Of a DNA stretch of 47,171 nucleotides, positions 25,736-34,009 are shown piece after piece. Source of the DNA: Mycobacterium colombiense. Lineage in GTDB: Bacteria; Actinomycetota; Actinomycetes; Mycobacteriales; Mycobacteriaceae. Location: the NCBI RefSeq assembly GCF_001953985.1, contig NZ_MBEI01000045.1, forward strand, positions 1 to 47,171. The letters run 5' to 3'. A program made the translations under genes and the position numbers. A model generated the notes under the pieces. That model was not told the DNA's origin and ran no database searches. It was given only the letters and a program-made list of their open reading frames with translations. Position 1 is the first letter of the stretch; every line of letters begins with the position of its first letter.

Positions 25736-26523
25736 GTGACCGCGAAATCGGCGAGTGGGACCCCGGCTTCACCGAGCGCTTGGGCGGTGCGGCAGAACCG
25801 TTGGCGCGGGCCTGGTTTCGCTTCGAGGTGCGTGGGCTGGAATCGTTGCCGCCCGACGGCGGTGCCCTGATCGTCGGCAACCACTCCGGCGGCATGCTCA
25901 CGCCGGACGTGCTGATCTTCGCCGCGGCCTTCTACCGCAGGTTCGGCTACGAGCGTCCGCTATACACGCTCGGGCACGACGGGATGTTCGTCGGGCCGAT
26001 GTCGGGATGGCTGGGCCGCCTCGGGGTCATTCGCGCCACCTCGAAGAACACCGCGCGGGCGCTGCGGTCCGGCGGTGTGGTGCTGGTGTTTCCTGGCGGG
26101 ATTTACGACGCCTATCGACCGACGCTGGCGGAGAACGTGATCGACTTCAACGGCCGAACCGGATACGTCAGGTCGGCGATCGACGCGCGCGTGCCGATCG
26201 TGCCGATGGTCTCCATCGGCGGCCAGGAAAGCCAGTTGTTTCTCACGCGCGGCACGTTTCTCGCGAAGCGGTTGGGGCTGTCGCGCTGGCGGTCCGACAT
26301 TCTGCCCATCACCTGGGGTCTTCCCTTCGGGCTCAGCATGATCCTGCCGCCCAACCTGCCGTTGCCCACCAAGATCGTCAGCGAAGTACTGGAGCCGATC
26401 GACATCGCCGCGCAATTCGGCGACACACCAGAGGCCACGGACGTCGACGCACACGTCCGTTCGACCATGCAGGACGCCCTGGACGGGCTGGCTCGCGAGC
26501 GACGATTTCCCGTTCTCGGATAA
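25732..26523 (+). CDS. LPLAT-family acyltransferase (PlsC/MGAT-like)
   Basis: A 263-residue membrane-peripheral acyltransferase of the lysophospholipid acyltransferase superfamily. The catalytic His is in LIVGNHSGGMLTPD; the acceptor motif appears as FPGGIYDAYRP (about residue 120), which resembles the DGAT/MGAT-like branch. Later IVPMVSIGGQES is also conserved in the family. The usual tight H-x4-D spacing is stretched here. It transfers an acyl group from acyl-CoA to a hydroxyl. Coupled to the P450 by a four-base overlap, so it may esterify the hydroxyl that the P450 makes; this is inference from gene order. Confidence 0.85.
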   Translation: MSDREIGEWDPGFTERLGGAAEPLARAWFRFEVRGLESLPPDGGALIVGNHSGGMLTPDVLIFAAAFYRRFGYERPLYTLGHDGMFVGPMSGWLGRLGVIRATSKNTARALRSGGVVLVFPGGIYDAYRPTLAENVIDFNGRTGYVRSAIDARVPIVPMVSIGGQESQLFLTRGTFLAKRLGLSRWRSDILPITWGLPFGLSMILPPNLPLPTKIVSEVLEPIDIAAQFGDTPEATDVDAHVRSTMQDALDGLARERRFPVLG

Positions 26524-26534
26524 CGCGTTGGCGC

Positions 26535-27959
26535 TCAGGGTTGGAGCGTGACCGGGGGCATCGCGCTGTCGACCACCGCCGGCTCGCCGGAAAGACCTGC
26601 GGCGGTGCTGATCTCGGAAAAAGCATGGACCATGGCGGCGGTGACCTCATGCGGATCCTTGACGGTGCGGTCATCGGCAATGACCGAGATGTTGAGTTGG
26701 TCGACGTAGCTCCACACCGTGATGTTGATGCCGCACGCGGCGATCAACGGGCCGGCCGAGTAGATCTCGCTGACCGGTGCGCCCGCCAGATGACCGGGCC
26801 GGCGCGGCCCCGCCACGTTGGAAACCGGTATGTTGAACAACCTGTTGTTCGCGTCGCGCCGGGCCAGCCACTTGAACGCGGCGGGAGCGACTGTCGATGG
26901 TAGGTAGCTGATCAGCTTGCCGTACAGCTCGGGACCGAACAGCTCGTTGTTTTCCTTGGCGATGGTGGTGGCCACCGACGTCAGTCTCACCCGCTCCAGC
27001 GGATCGCCGACATGGGTGGGCAGTGACACCGCCATCCCGCCGAGTTCGTTGCCGCTGATCCGATTCGGCGAGCGGTCCGTGGTCGCGGGAACGGAAGCAA
27101 CGATGGGGCGGTCCGCGCCACCGTCGTAGCGCAGCAACAACTCTCGCAATGCGCCGGCCGTCATCGCCATCACCACGTCGTTGATAGTGATCTGCAAGGC
27201 CTTGCTGACCTGTTTCACCTGCGGCAGCCAGAGCGTCGCGGTCGCAAATGTTCTGCCCGGCGACACGACGTGGTTCATGAACGTCGCCGGCGCGCGCAGC
27301 AGCCGGGCGAGATCTGGATGCTTGCCCCGCTCGCGGGCGCGGCGCCGCAGCCGTCGCGCGCCGGACAGCGCTTCGGCGATCACCCCGGGCAGCGCGACGG
27401 CCTGCTGGATGTGGTCGCGGCCCGCGGCCCGCAGCAACACCGCCGTCGACGGCGGTACGCAGCCGATGTCATTGTCGCGTTCGTCCTGCACCGCGCCGTC
27501 GGCATCCATGAGGCGCGTCAGCAGGTTCGCCGACGCGACACCGTCGGCCAGCGCGTGGTGGATCTTGCCGATGATGGCGAGCCGGTGATCGGCCATCCCC
27601 TCGGCGATGTGGAACTCCCACAGTGGGCGGCTGCGATCCAGCGGCGTGCTGGCGATGTTCCCGATCACCAGATCGACCTCGCGGCGGCCGCCGGGGGAGG
27701 GCACCCGCACCCGGCGCAGATGGTAGTCGAGGTCGACGTCGCAGTTCTGCAACCACATCGGATGGTGCAGTCGCCCTGGAATGTCAACGAGCTTGTAGCG
27801 CAACGGGTCCAGCAGATGAAGCCGGCGCAGCAGGGTGCGGCGAAAGACTTCGAAGGTGAAATCGGGATCGTCGACGATCGCGATCTTCAGGGTGTGGGTG
27901 TGCAGGTTCGGCGTCTCGCTGTACAGCAGCATCGCGTCCATGCCGTTGAGCCGCTTCAT
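26535..27959 (-). CDS. Wax ester synthase / diacylglycerol acyltransferase (WS/DGAT)
   Basis: A 474-residue bifunctional O-acyltransferase that makes triacylglycerol or wax esters from acyl-CoA. The catalytic motif HHALADG is at 134-140, and the conserved PLWEFHIAEG precedes it. The C-terminal half has ITINDVVMAMTAGALRELL and the family's NIPVSNVAGPRRP. The start MKRLNGMDAMLLYSETPN matches the family; GAGG lies 6 bases upstream of the ATG at 27959, and an ATG at 27971 is the alternative. It is convergent with the LPLAT gene (11-base gap) and may store fatty acids or acylate a product of the cluster. Confidence 0.93.
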   Translation of the reverse strand: MKRLNGMDAMLLYSETPNLHTHTLKIAIVDDPDFTFEVFRRTLLRRLHLLDPLRYKLVDIPGRLHHPMWLQNCDVDLDYHLRRVRVPSPGGRREVDLVIGNIASTPLDRSRPLWEFHIAEGMADHRLAIIGKIHHALADGVASANLLTRLMDADGAVQDERDNDIGCVPPSTAVLLRAAGRDHIQQAVALPGVIAEALSGARRLRRRARERGKHPDLARLLRAPATFMNHVVSPGRTFATATLWLPQVKQVSKALQITINDVVMAMTAGALRELLLRYDGGADRPIVASVPATTDRSPNRISGNELGGMAVSLPTHVGDPLERVRLTSVATTIAKENNELFGPELYGKLISYLPSTVAPAAFKWLARRDANNRLFNIPVSNVAGPRRPGHLAGAPVSEIYSAGPLIAACGINITVWSYVDQLNISVIADDRTVKDPHEVTAAMVHAFSEISTAAGLSGEPAVVDSAMPPVTLQP

Positions 27960-28039
27960 CGTCTGCCTCATCTGTCCGAGGACCCGCGACGCTCCCGACG
28001 CTGCCGACTGAGGTGACGTATGGATGACGCGGTCTCCGA

Positions 28040-28086
28040 CACCATTATGGTGACATCCCCGCGAGATGGGCGAACAAACTTCTGGT
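28040..28086. promoter_or_regulatory. Palindrome and weak shared-operator match between WS/DGAT and thiolase
   Basis: CACCATTATGGTG (28040-28052) is a 13-base palindrome, and AACAAACTTCTGGT (28073-28086) matches the island's element at 11 of 14 positions. A well-formed -35 TTGACA lies at 28168-28173 ahead of the thiolase gene, but no clear -10 follows. Regulation from this region is only suggested. Confidence 0.35.
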
Positions 28087-28227
28087 TCGGCTTGGGCCCG
28101 CTCGGCGTCCGTCGACGGGCTGCGAACGCCCCACGGCACCCCGGGCTTCGCCCGCCCAACCCCTTGGTTGACAATCAACGCAAGACTCCACTCTTTTCGA
28201 AGCCCACGTGTCAAAGGAGACAAGACC

Positions 28228-29376
28228 ATGGCTGAAGCCGTCATCGTCGAGGCAGTGCGTTCACCGATCGGCAAGCGCAACGGCGGATTGTCCGGGGTGC
28301 ACCCGGCGGATCTGTCCGCGCAGGTGCTCAACGGCCTGGTCGACAAGGCCGGCGTCGACCCGGGCCTGGTCGACGACGTCATCTGGGGCTGCGTCATGCA
28401 GGCCGGGGAGCAGGCCCTCGACATCGGCCGCACCGCGCTGCTGACCGCCGGCTGGCCCGAGACCGTCCCGGGCGTGACCGTGGACCGCCAGTGCGGCTCC
28501 AGCCAGCAGTCCATCCACTTCGCCGCCGCCGGAGTCATCGCCGGGCACTACGACGTCGTCGTCGCCGGTGGTGTCGAGTCGATGTCGCGGACCCCGATGG
28601 GCGCGTCGCTGGCCAACGGCGGCCGCCCGTACCCGCAGGCCTTCCTGGACCGCTACGAGGGCCAGATCCCCAACCAGGGCATCGGCGCGGAGATGATCGC
28701 CGAGCAGTGGGGGTTCGACCGCACCGCGCTCGACCAGTTCTCCCTCGACTCGCACGAAAAGGCCGCTGCCGCACAGGATGCCGGCGCCTTCGATGATCAG
28801 ATCGTGGGCATCAAGGACCAGGACGGCAACGTTGTTCTCAAGGACGAAGGCATCCGCCGCGGCACGCCGATGGAGAAGATGGCCTCGCTGAAGCCGGCGT
28901 TCAAGGAAGACGGCGTGATTCACGCCGGCAACTCGTCGCAGATCTCCGACGGCTCGGCGGCGATCCTGTTCATGTCCGCCGAGAAGGCCAAGGAACTCGG
29001 GCTCAAGCCGATCGCCAAGGTGCACACCGCGGCCCTGGCCGGCGCGGACCCGGTGATCATGCTGACCGCGCCCATCCCGGCGACCCAGAAGGTGCTGAAG
29101 CGCTCCGGGCTGTCCATCGGCGACATCGGCGCCTACGAGGTCAACGAGGCGTTCGCGCCGGTTCCGCTGGCCTGGCTCAAGGACATCGGCGCCGACGAGA
29201 AGAAGCTCAACCCCAACGGCGGCGCCATCGCGCTGGGCCACCCGCTCGGCGGATCCGGTGCCCGGATCATGACCACCCTGCTGTATCACATGCGGGACAA
29301 GGGAATTCAGTACGGCCTGCAGACCATGTGCGAGGGCGGCGGTCAGGCCAACGCCACCATCGTGGAACTGTTGTGA
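28228..29376 (+). CDS. Acetyl-CoA C-acyltransferase (thiolase, FadA type)
   Basis: A 382-residue thiolase with the nucleophilic Cys89 in VDRQCGSSQQ, NEAFAPV, the His in GGAIALGHPLGGSG and the second Cys in TMCEGGGQAN. All catalytic residues are present. It cleaves 3-ketoacyl-CoA in beta-oxidation. It resembles the FadA3/FadA6 branch. At the same position M. tuberculosis has only a short thiolase fragment (Rv1135A, from memory), so this looks like the ancestral full gene. RBS AAAGGAGA precedes the ATG. The stop overlaps the GTG of the enoyl-CoA hydratase. Confidence 0.95.
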   Translation: MAEAVIVEAVRSPIGKRNGGLSGVHPADLSAQVLNGLVDKAGVDPGLVDDVIWGCVMQAGEQALDIGRTALLTAGWPETVPGVTVDRQCGSSQQSIHFAAAGVIAGHYDVVVAGGVESMSRTPMGASLANGGRPYPQAFLDRYEGQIPNQGIGAEMIAEQWGFDRTALDQFSLDSHEKAAAAQDAGAFDDQIVGIKDQDGNVVLKDEGIRRGTPMEKMASLKPAFKEDGVIHAGNSSQISDGSAAILFMSAEKAKELGLKPIAKVHTAALAGADPVIMLTAPIPATQKVLKRSGLSIGDIGAYEVNEAFAPVPLAWLKDIGADEKKLNPNGGAIALGHPLGGSGARIMTTLLYHMRDKGIQYGLQTMCEGGGQANATIVELL

Positions 29377-30164
29377 CCCAGGAGCCGGGAGCCCTGGCCG
29401 AACGCCGGGGCAACGTGATGGTGATAACCATCAACCGGCCGGAAGCCCGCAACGCGGTGAACGCCGCCGTCAGCATCGGCCTCGGGGATGCGCTCGAGGA
29501 GGCGCAGCGCGACCCTGAGGTGCGGGCTGTGGTGGTCACCGGCGCGGGGGACAAGTCGTTCTGCGCCGGGGCCGACCTCAAGGCGATCGCCCGGCGGGAG
29601 AACCTCTATCACCCCGACCACCCCGAGTGGGGCTTCGCCGGATACGTCCACCACTTCATCGACAAGCCCACGATCGCGGCGGTGAACGGGACCGCCCTTG
29701 GCGGTGGCACCGAGCTGGCGCTGGCCAGCGACCTGGTGGTGGCCGACGAACGGGCGCAGTTCGGCCTGCCCGAGGTCAAGCGCGGGCTGATCGCCGCCGC
29801 CGGTGGCGTGTTCCGCATCGCCGAGCAGCTACCCCGCAAGGTGGGTATGCAGCTGCTGCTGACCGGCGAGCCGCTCACCGCGGCCGCCGCCTGCGAGTGG
29901 GGCCTGATCAACGAGGTCGTCCCCCAGGGCTCGGTGCTGGACGCCGCGCTGGCGCTGGCCGCGCGGATCACCGTGAACGCGCCGCTGTCGGTGCAGGCCA
30001 GCAAGCGGATCGCCTACGGCGTCGACGACGGCGTCGTCGTCGGTGACGAACCGGGCTGGGAGCGCACCATGCGCGAGATGAAGGCCCTGCTCCGATCCGA
30101 GGACGCCAAGGAAGGACCGCTGGCGTTCGCCGAGAAGCGGGAGCCGGTCTGGAAGGCGCGCTAA
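29373..30164 (+). CDS. Enoyl-CoA hydratase/isomerase (crotonase family)
   Basis: A 263-residue crotonase-fold protein. The oxyanion-hole segments are FCAGADLKAI and NGTALGGGTELALASD; Glu residues in GTELAL and LPEVKRGL occupy the two catalytic positions. It hydrates trans-2-enoyl-CoA. The GTG start overlaps the thiolase stop (GTGA), so the two are coupled as a beta-oxidation pair. M. tuberculosis has a shorter equivalent (Rv1136). Its stop overlaps the stop of the convergent flavoprotein gene by a few bases. Confidence 0.92.
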   Translation: MTQEPGALAERRGNVMVITINRPEARNAVNAAVSIGLGDALEEAQRDPEVRAVVVTGAGDKSFCAGADLKAIARRENLYHPDHPEWGFAGYVHHFIDKPTIAAVNGTALGGGTELALASDLVVADERAQFGLPEVKRGLIAAAGGVFRIAEQLPRKVGMQLLLTGEPLTAAAACEWGLINEVVPQGSVLDAALALAARITVNAPLSVQASKRIAYGVDDGVVVGDEPGWERTMREMKALLRSEDAKEGPLAFAEKREPVWKAR

Positions 30165-31177
30165 CCGGCCAGGATGTTGACGCCGCGGGCGAACACCGGG
30201 GGTAGCAGCGCGCACGTCGGGACGACGGCGCGCCGCACCGCCCGCGGCGTGCTGGCCAGCACCAGCGCGCGGGTGAGCAGCCGGTAATCGCGGGTGATCC
30301 GATGCCACGCCTGCTCGTATGACGCCGGCGTCTCGTTGACGATGGCGTCGACGGCCGCGGCGGACTGTTTGAGCGCCAGGCTGATGCCCTCGCCGGTGAG
30401 CGCGTCCTCGTAGCCGGCCGCGTCGCCGACCAGCAGCACGCGCCCCGCGACCCGGCGCGAGACCACCTGCCGCAGCGGGCCGCAGCCGCGGTGCTGCCCC
30501 GGGCTGACGCCGTGCAGCCGGCGGGCCAGCCGCGGGAACCAGGCCAGGTCGGGCCGGCCGCGCGACAGGATCGCCACACCGACCAGATCCGGCTCGACCG
30601 GAGTCACGTACGCCTCGCCCCAGCGCGACCAATACACCTCGACGAATTCCGACCACGTCGGCACGCGGTAGTGCCACCGCACGCCGTAGCGCCGCGGGGT
30701 CCCCGCAGTCGCCGTAATTCCGACGGCGCGCCGGACCTGGGAATGCAGTCCGTCCGCCGCCACCAACCACCTCGCGCGCACCCCGGCGGCCGAGACGCCG
30801 TGGGCGTCTTGCGCGACGCTGGTCACCCGCGTGCGGATCCAGTCGGTGTCTTGCTCTTTGGCCCGCGCGGCCAGGGCCGCGTGCAACGTGGTGCGACGCA
30901 CGCCGCGCCCCGGCCCGCTGCGAAAGCGCGCCTGGGCCTGCCGTCGTTCGCTCACGTAGGCGATCCCGTGGAACGGCATGCCGAGGGGATCCACGCCCAG
31001 CGACGTTAGTTCGGCCAGCCCGCCGGGCATCAACCCCTCGCCGCAGGCCTTGTCGATAGGACCGTCGCGCGGCTCGGCCACGATCGCCGAAAGTCCAAGG
31101 CGCCGAGCATGTAACGCCGTGGCCAGGCCGCCCGGCCCGCCACCGACGATCAACAGGTCCGCGTCGTAATCGCTCAT
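30161..31177 (-). CDS. FAD-dependent oxidoreductase, geranylgeranyl-reductase family (SrsC-like)
   Basis: A 338-residue flavoprotein with GGGPGGLATALHAR at the N-terminus, the CGEGLMPGG segment typical of geranylgeranyl-reductase/halogenase-like enzymes, and GDAAGYEDALTGEGI late in the chain for FAD binding. It matches Rv1138c in length. The ATG overlaps the stop of the upstream methyltransferase gene (ATGA). With a type III polyketide synthase and that methyltransferase it forms the same three-gene set as Streptomyces srsABC, in which the flavoprotein hydroxylates alkylresorcinols. That role is inferred from context here. Confidence 0.85.
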   Translation of the reverse strand: MSDYDADLLIVGGGPGGLATALHARRLGLSAIVAEPRDGPIDKACGEGLMPGGLAELTSLGVDPLGMPFHGIAYVSERRQAQARFRSGPGRGVRRTTLHAALAARAKEQDTDWIRTRVTSVAQDAHGVSAAGVRARWLVAADGLHSQVRRAVGITATAGTPRRYGVRWHYRVPTWSEFVEVYWSRWGEAYVTPVEPDLVGVAILSRGRPDLAWFPRLARRLHGVSPGQHRGCGPLRQVVSRRVAGRVLLVGDAAGYEDALTGEGISLALKQSAAAVDAIVNETPASYEQAWHRITRDYRLLTRALVLASTPRAVRRAVVPTCALLPPVFARGVNILAG

Positions 31178-31674
31178 GTGTAACCCAACGCGGAGTTCTC
31201 CACCCGCAGGCGCACCCAGAGCAGCGCGGCGTTGGCCAGCGTGAACACAGCGGCGGTCAGCCACGCCGTATGCACCAGCGGCAGCGCCACCCCCTCGGCC
31301 ACCACTGCAACATAGTTCGGATGGTGCAGCCAGCGGTAGGGACCCTGACGCACCAACGGTTCCTGCGGCAGGACGATCACCCGGGTGTTCCATCGCCGCC
31401 CCAGCGTCGTGATGCACCACCACCGCAATGCCTGGCTGGCCACCACCACCCCCAGCATCGGCCAGCCCAGCCAGGCGATGAACGGCCGGTGCAACGCCCA
31501 CGGTTCGATGAGGCAGCCGACGAGTAGCCCGGTGTGGATGATCACCATCACCGGATAGTGCGATCGGCCGAACTCCTTGGCGCCCTTGGTAAACGACCAA
31601 CGTGCGTTGCGGGTGGACACCACCAGCTCCGCGACGCGCTCGAGTCCGACCGCCAGCACCAGCAGGTAATACAT
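31174..31674 (-). CDS. Isoprenylcysteine carboxyl methyltransferase-like membrane protein (SrsB-like)
   Basis: A 166-residue membrane methyltransferase with about four hydrophobic segments and the C-terminal SAM-binding region RQGPYRWLHHPNYVAVVAEG (about 110-130), which is the hallmark of the ICMT family. Bacterial members methylate small lipid phenols; SrsB methylates alkylresorcinols. It corresponds to Rv1139c of M. tuberculosis. The start is 20 bases after the polyketide synthase stop, and the stop overlaps the flavoprotein start, so the three are one operon. Confidence 0.9.
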   Translation of the reverse strand: MYYLLVLAVGLERVAELVVSTRNARWSFTKGAKEFGRSHYPVMVIIHTGLLVGCLIEPWALHRPFIAWLGWPMLGVVVASQALRWWCITTLGRRWNTRVIVLPQEPLVRQGPYRWLHHPNYVAVVAEGVALPLVHTAWLTAAVFTLANAALLWVRLRVENSALGYT

Positions 31675-31694
31675 GGCTACAGTCTTTACCAGCT

Positions 31695-32789
31695 CTACCA
31701 GGCCAGCAGCACCAGCTCGGAACAGAACGCCGGGCCCATCGCGATCATCAGGCCGATCGACCCCGTCGGCGGCGGATCGGCCATGTTGGCCGCGAGCACG
31801 TCGAGCACCGAGACCGACGACAGATTGCCGTTCTCTCGCAACGAGTTTCGTGTGTGGTCGAGAGCGTCCTCGGGGAGGTCCAGGACGCTCTCGACGGTCT
31901 CGATCACCCGCGGTCCGCCCGGATGGCAGATCCAGGTCGCCACGTCGCGCGGGGTCAGCCCATGGTTGGCGAGAAAATCGCGTACGTCATCGCCCAGGTA
32001 TTTGTCGGCGATGGTGGCGACGTCGGCGGACAGCACGATCCGAAAGCCGTTACCGCCGATCTTCCAGCCCATGACCTCTTCGGTGTCGGGGTAGATGCGG
32101 CTGCGCGTCGCCAGCACCCGGGGGCCGGTGTGTTCCCGGCCCGCCCGCTCGGCGCCCTCGGTGACCACCGCGGCCGCGCCGTCGCCGAAAAGGCTGGTGG
32201 CGACGAGATTGGCGACCGACTTGTCTTGGCGCTGAACCGTCAGCGAACACAGTTCCACCGCGAGCAGCGCGGCCGTCTGGTTGGGGAAGGCGCGCAGGTA
32301 GTCGTGCATGCGTGCCACGCCGGCCGCGCCGGCCACACAGCCCAGCCCGAACAGCGGCACGCGTTTGACGTCCGGCCGCAGCCCGACCCGCGTCGCGAGC
32401 CGCGCCTCCAGCGTCGGCACGGCCAGCCCCGTGACCGTCGTCGAAAACACGATGTCGAGCTCCGACGGCTTGACGTTGGCTTCGTCCAGGGCGGCCAGCA
32501 GCGCCTGCTCGCCCAGCTCCACCGCGACCTCGAGGTAGGCGTCGTTGGCCTCGGTGAAACCGCTCAGCTCGCGGTATCGCGGCAGCCGCAACGCGGTGTT
32601 GCGGAACTCGACCCCGCTGCTGCGCGCAAAACGCTGAAAGTCCGGACCGGCAATGTCGGTCAGCGCGCGGATGGCTTCACTTTGGGTATAGCGATTAGGT
32701 GGAAACTTCACCGCGACGCCGGCGATGGTCGGATCTTTCAGCGCAATGCCCGTCGAGCCGGCGAAATCACGGCTTCCCCCATAGTCCAT
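31695..32789 (-). CDS. Type III polyketide synthase (alkylresorcinol/alkylpyrone type)
   Basis: A 364-residue chalcone-synthase-fold enzyme. The catalytic triad is complete: Cys151 in FGLGCVAGAAG, His289 in CHPGGPRV and Asn322 in NGNLSSVS. It condenses a long-chain acyl-CoA with malonyl or methylmalonyl-CoA to give resorcinols or pyrones. Mycobacterial relatives are Pks10, Pks11 and Pks18, but none sits beside Rv1138c/Rv1139c in M. tuberculosis as I recall. The start at 32789 gives about 20 residues before the conserved core (TIAGVAVKFPPNRY); a start closer to the core is possible. It is transcribed away from the NAD-binding protein at 32861. Confidence 0.92.
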   Translation of the reverse strand: MDYGGSRDFAGSTGIALKDPTIAGVAVKFPPNRYTQSEAIRALTDIAGPDFQRFARSSGVEFRNTALRLPRYRELSGFTEANDAYLEVAVELGEQALLAALDEANVKPSELDIVFSTTVTGLAVPTLEARLATRVGLRPDVKRVPLFGLGCVAGAAGVARMHDYLRAFPNQTAALLAVELCSLTVQRQDKSVANLVATSLFGDGAAAVVTEGAERAGREHTGPRVLATRSRIYPDTEEVMGWKIGGNGFRIVLSADVATIADKYLGDDVRDFLANHGLTPRDVATWICHPGGPRVIETVESVLDLPEDALDHTRNSLRENGNLSSVSVLDVLAANMADPPPTGSIGLMIAMGPAFCSELVLLAW

Positions 32790-32860
32790 GTATGGGTGAC
32801 GGTGCCGCCGCGCCGACGGTTCAAACGCCCACCGCACGGCCGGGCCGCTAGGGTCGGGGT

Positions 32861-34009
32861 ATGCGGGCTCTCGTCACCGGTGCCACCGGTTATGTGGGAT
32901 CACGCCTGGTCACCAAGCTGCTGGCCGATCGGCACCAGGTGGCGGCGGCGACTCGAAACCCGGCGCGCCTCAAGCGTTTCGGCTGGTTCGACGACATCAC
33001 GCCGGTGAAACTGGATGCCGCCGACCCGGCGTCGCTCGCCTCCGCCTTCGCCAGTTGCGGGCCCGTTGACGTGGCGTATTACCTGGTGCACGCGATCGGT
33101 CAGCCCGGTTTTCGCGACGCCGACAAGACCGCGGCGGCAAACTTCGCGGCGGCGGCCCGCGACGCCGGGGTGCAACGCATCGTCTACCTGGGCGGGTTCG
33201 TGCCCGCCGACGAAGACCTATCCGAGCACTTGACCAGCCGGGCCGAGGTCGCCGAGGCGCTGACCGTCCCGGACGGTCCCGAACTGGTGTGGCTGGGCGC
33301 GGCGATCATCATCGGCGCGGGCTCGACGTCGTTCGAGATGATGCGCTACGTCGGTGACCGCTTCCCGCTGATCCCGATCCCGTGCTGGATGGACAACGCG
33401 ATCGACCCGATCTCCATCCGCGATGTCCTGCACTATCTCGTCGCCGCGGCCGACCGCGACCTGGTGCCCGCCGGGGCGTACGACATCGCCGGCCCGGAAA
33501 CCACGACCTACCGGGAGCTGCTCAAGACGTATGCGCGCGTCTCCGGCCGCTGGCACACCGGCCTTCCGGTCGGCAGGGTCGACACCTCGCTGGCCTCGCT
33601 GATCACCGGCGTCGCGCTGCCGGTGCCACCGGGGCTGGCGGGCGATCTGGTCGAATCGCTGGACCACCCGATGGTGGCATCGGCCAGCGGCCTGCGCGAT
33701 CGGGTTCCCGACCCGCCCGGCGGCCTCCTCGGCATCGACGAGTCCATGGCCCTGGCCTTGGCCGGTCGGTCCACGCACCGGCCGCGTCCCGTCAACGCCC
33801 TGGCCGATCCGCACCACCTCGCCAACACCGATCCCGCCTGGGCCGGCGGCGATGCGCTGCGCATCCGCCGACTCGCCCGGCGGGTCACCCCACCCATCGT
33901 GCGGCCGACCCTGGGGCTGGTGAACAGGGTCCCCGGACCGGTGGCCGGAGCCGTACGCACCGGCCTCGACATCCTGATCGCCCTGACCCCGAAGGTGCGT
34001 CCAGCATGA
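32861..34009 (+). CDS. NAD(P)-binding protein, atypical SDR
   Basis: A 382-residue protein. The N-terminal Rossmann motif TGATGYVGSRLV (7-18) is followed by an epimerase-like core (YLVHAIGQPGF, IVYLGGFVP). After that comes a C-terminal region without a clear family. It is a paralog of the first 300 residues of the protein at 34738. A -10 TAGGGT ends 6 bases before the ATG, so the mRNA is probably leaderless. The stop overlaps the start of the CPBP gene (ATGA). Substrate unknown; a link to the divergent polyketide synthase operon is possible. Confidence 0.82.
   Translation: MRALVTGATGYVGSRLVTKLLADRHQVAAATRNPARLKRFGWFDDITPVKLDAADPASLASAFASCGPVDVAYYLVHAIGQPGFRDADKTAAANFAAAARDAGVQRIVYLGGFVPADEDLSEHLTSRAEVAEALTVPDGPELVWLGAAIIIGAGSTSFEMMRYVGDRFPLIPIPCWMDNAIDPISIRDVLHYLVAAADRDLVPAGAYDIAGPETTTYRELLKTYARVSGRWHTGLPVGRVDTSLASLITGVALPVPPGLAGDLVESLDHPMVASASGLRDRVPDPPGGLLGIDESMALALAGRSTHRPRPVNALADPHHLANTDPAWAGGDALRIRRLARRVTPPIVRPTLGLVNRVPGPVAGAVRTGLDILIALTPKVRPA

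Noticed and set aside
28167..28179. GTTGA/TCAAC inverted repeat upstream of the thiolase
   Set aside because: Short arms that coincide with a -35 hexamer; likely chance.
27960..28538. Upstream extension of the WS/DGAT frame
   Set aside because: The family starts at MKRLNGMD; the extension overlaps the thiolase start and has no homology pattern.
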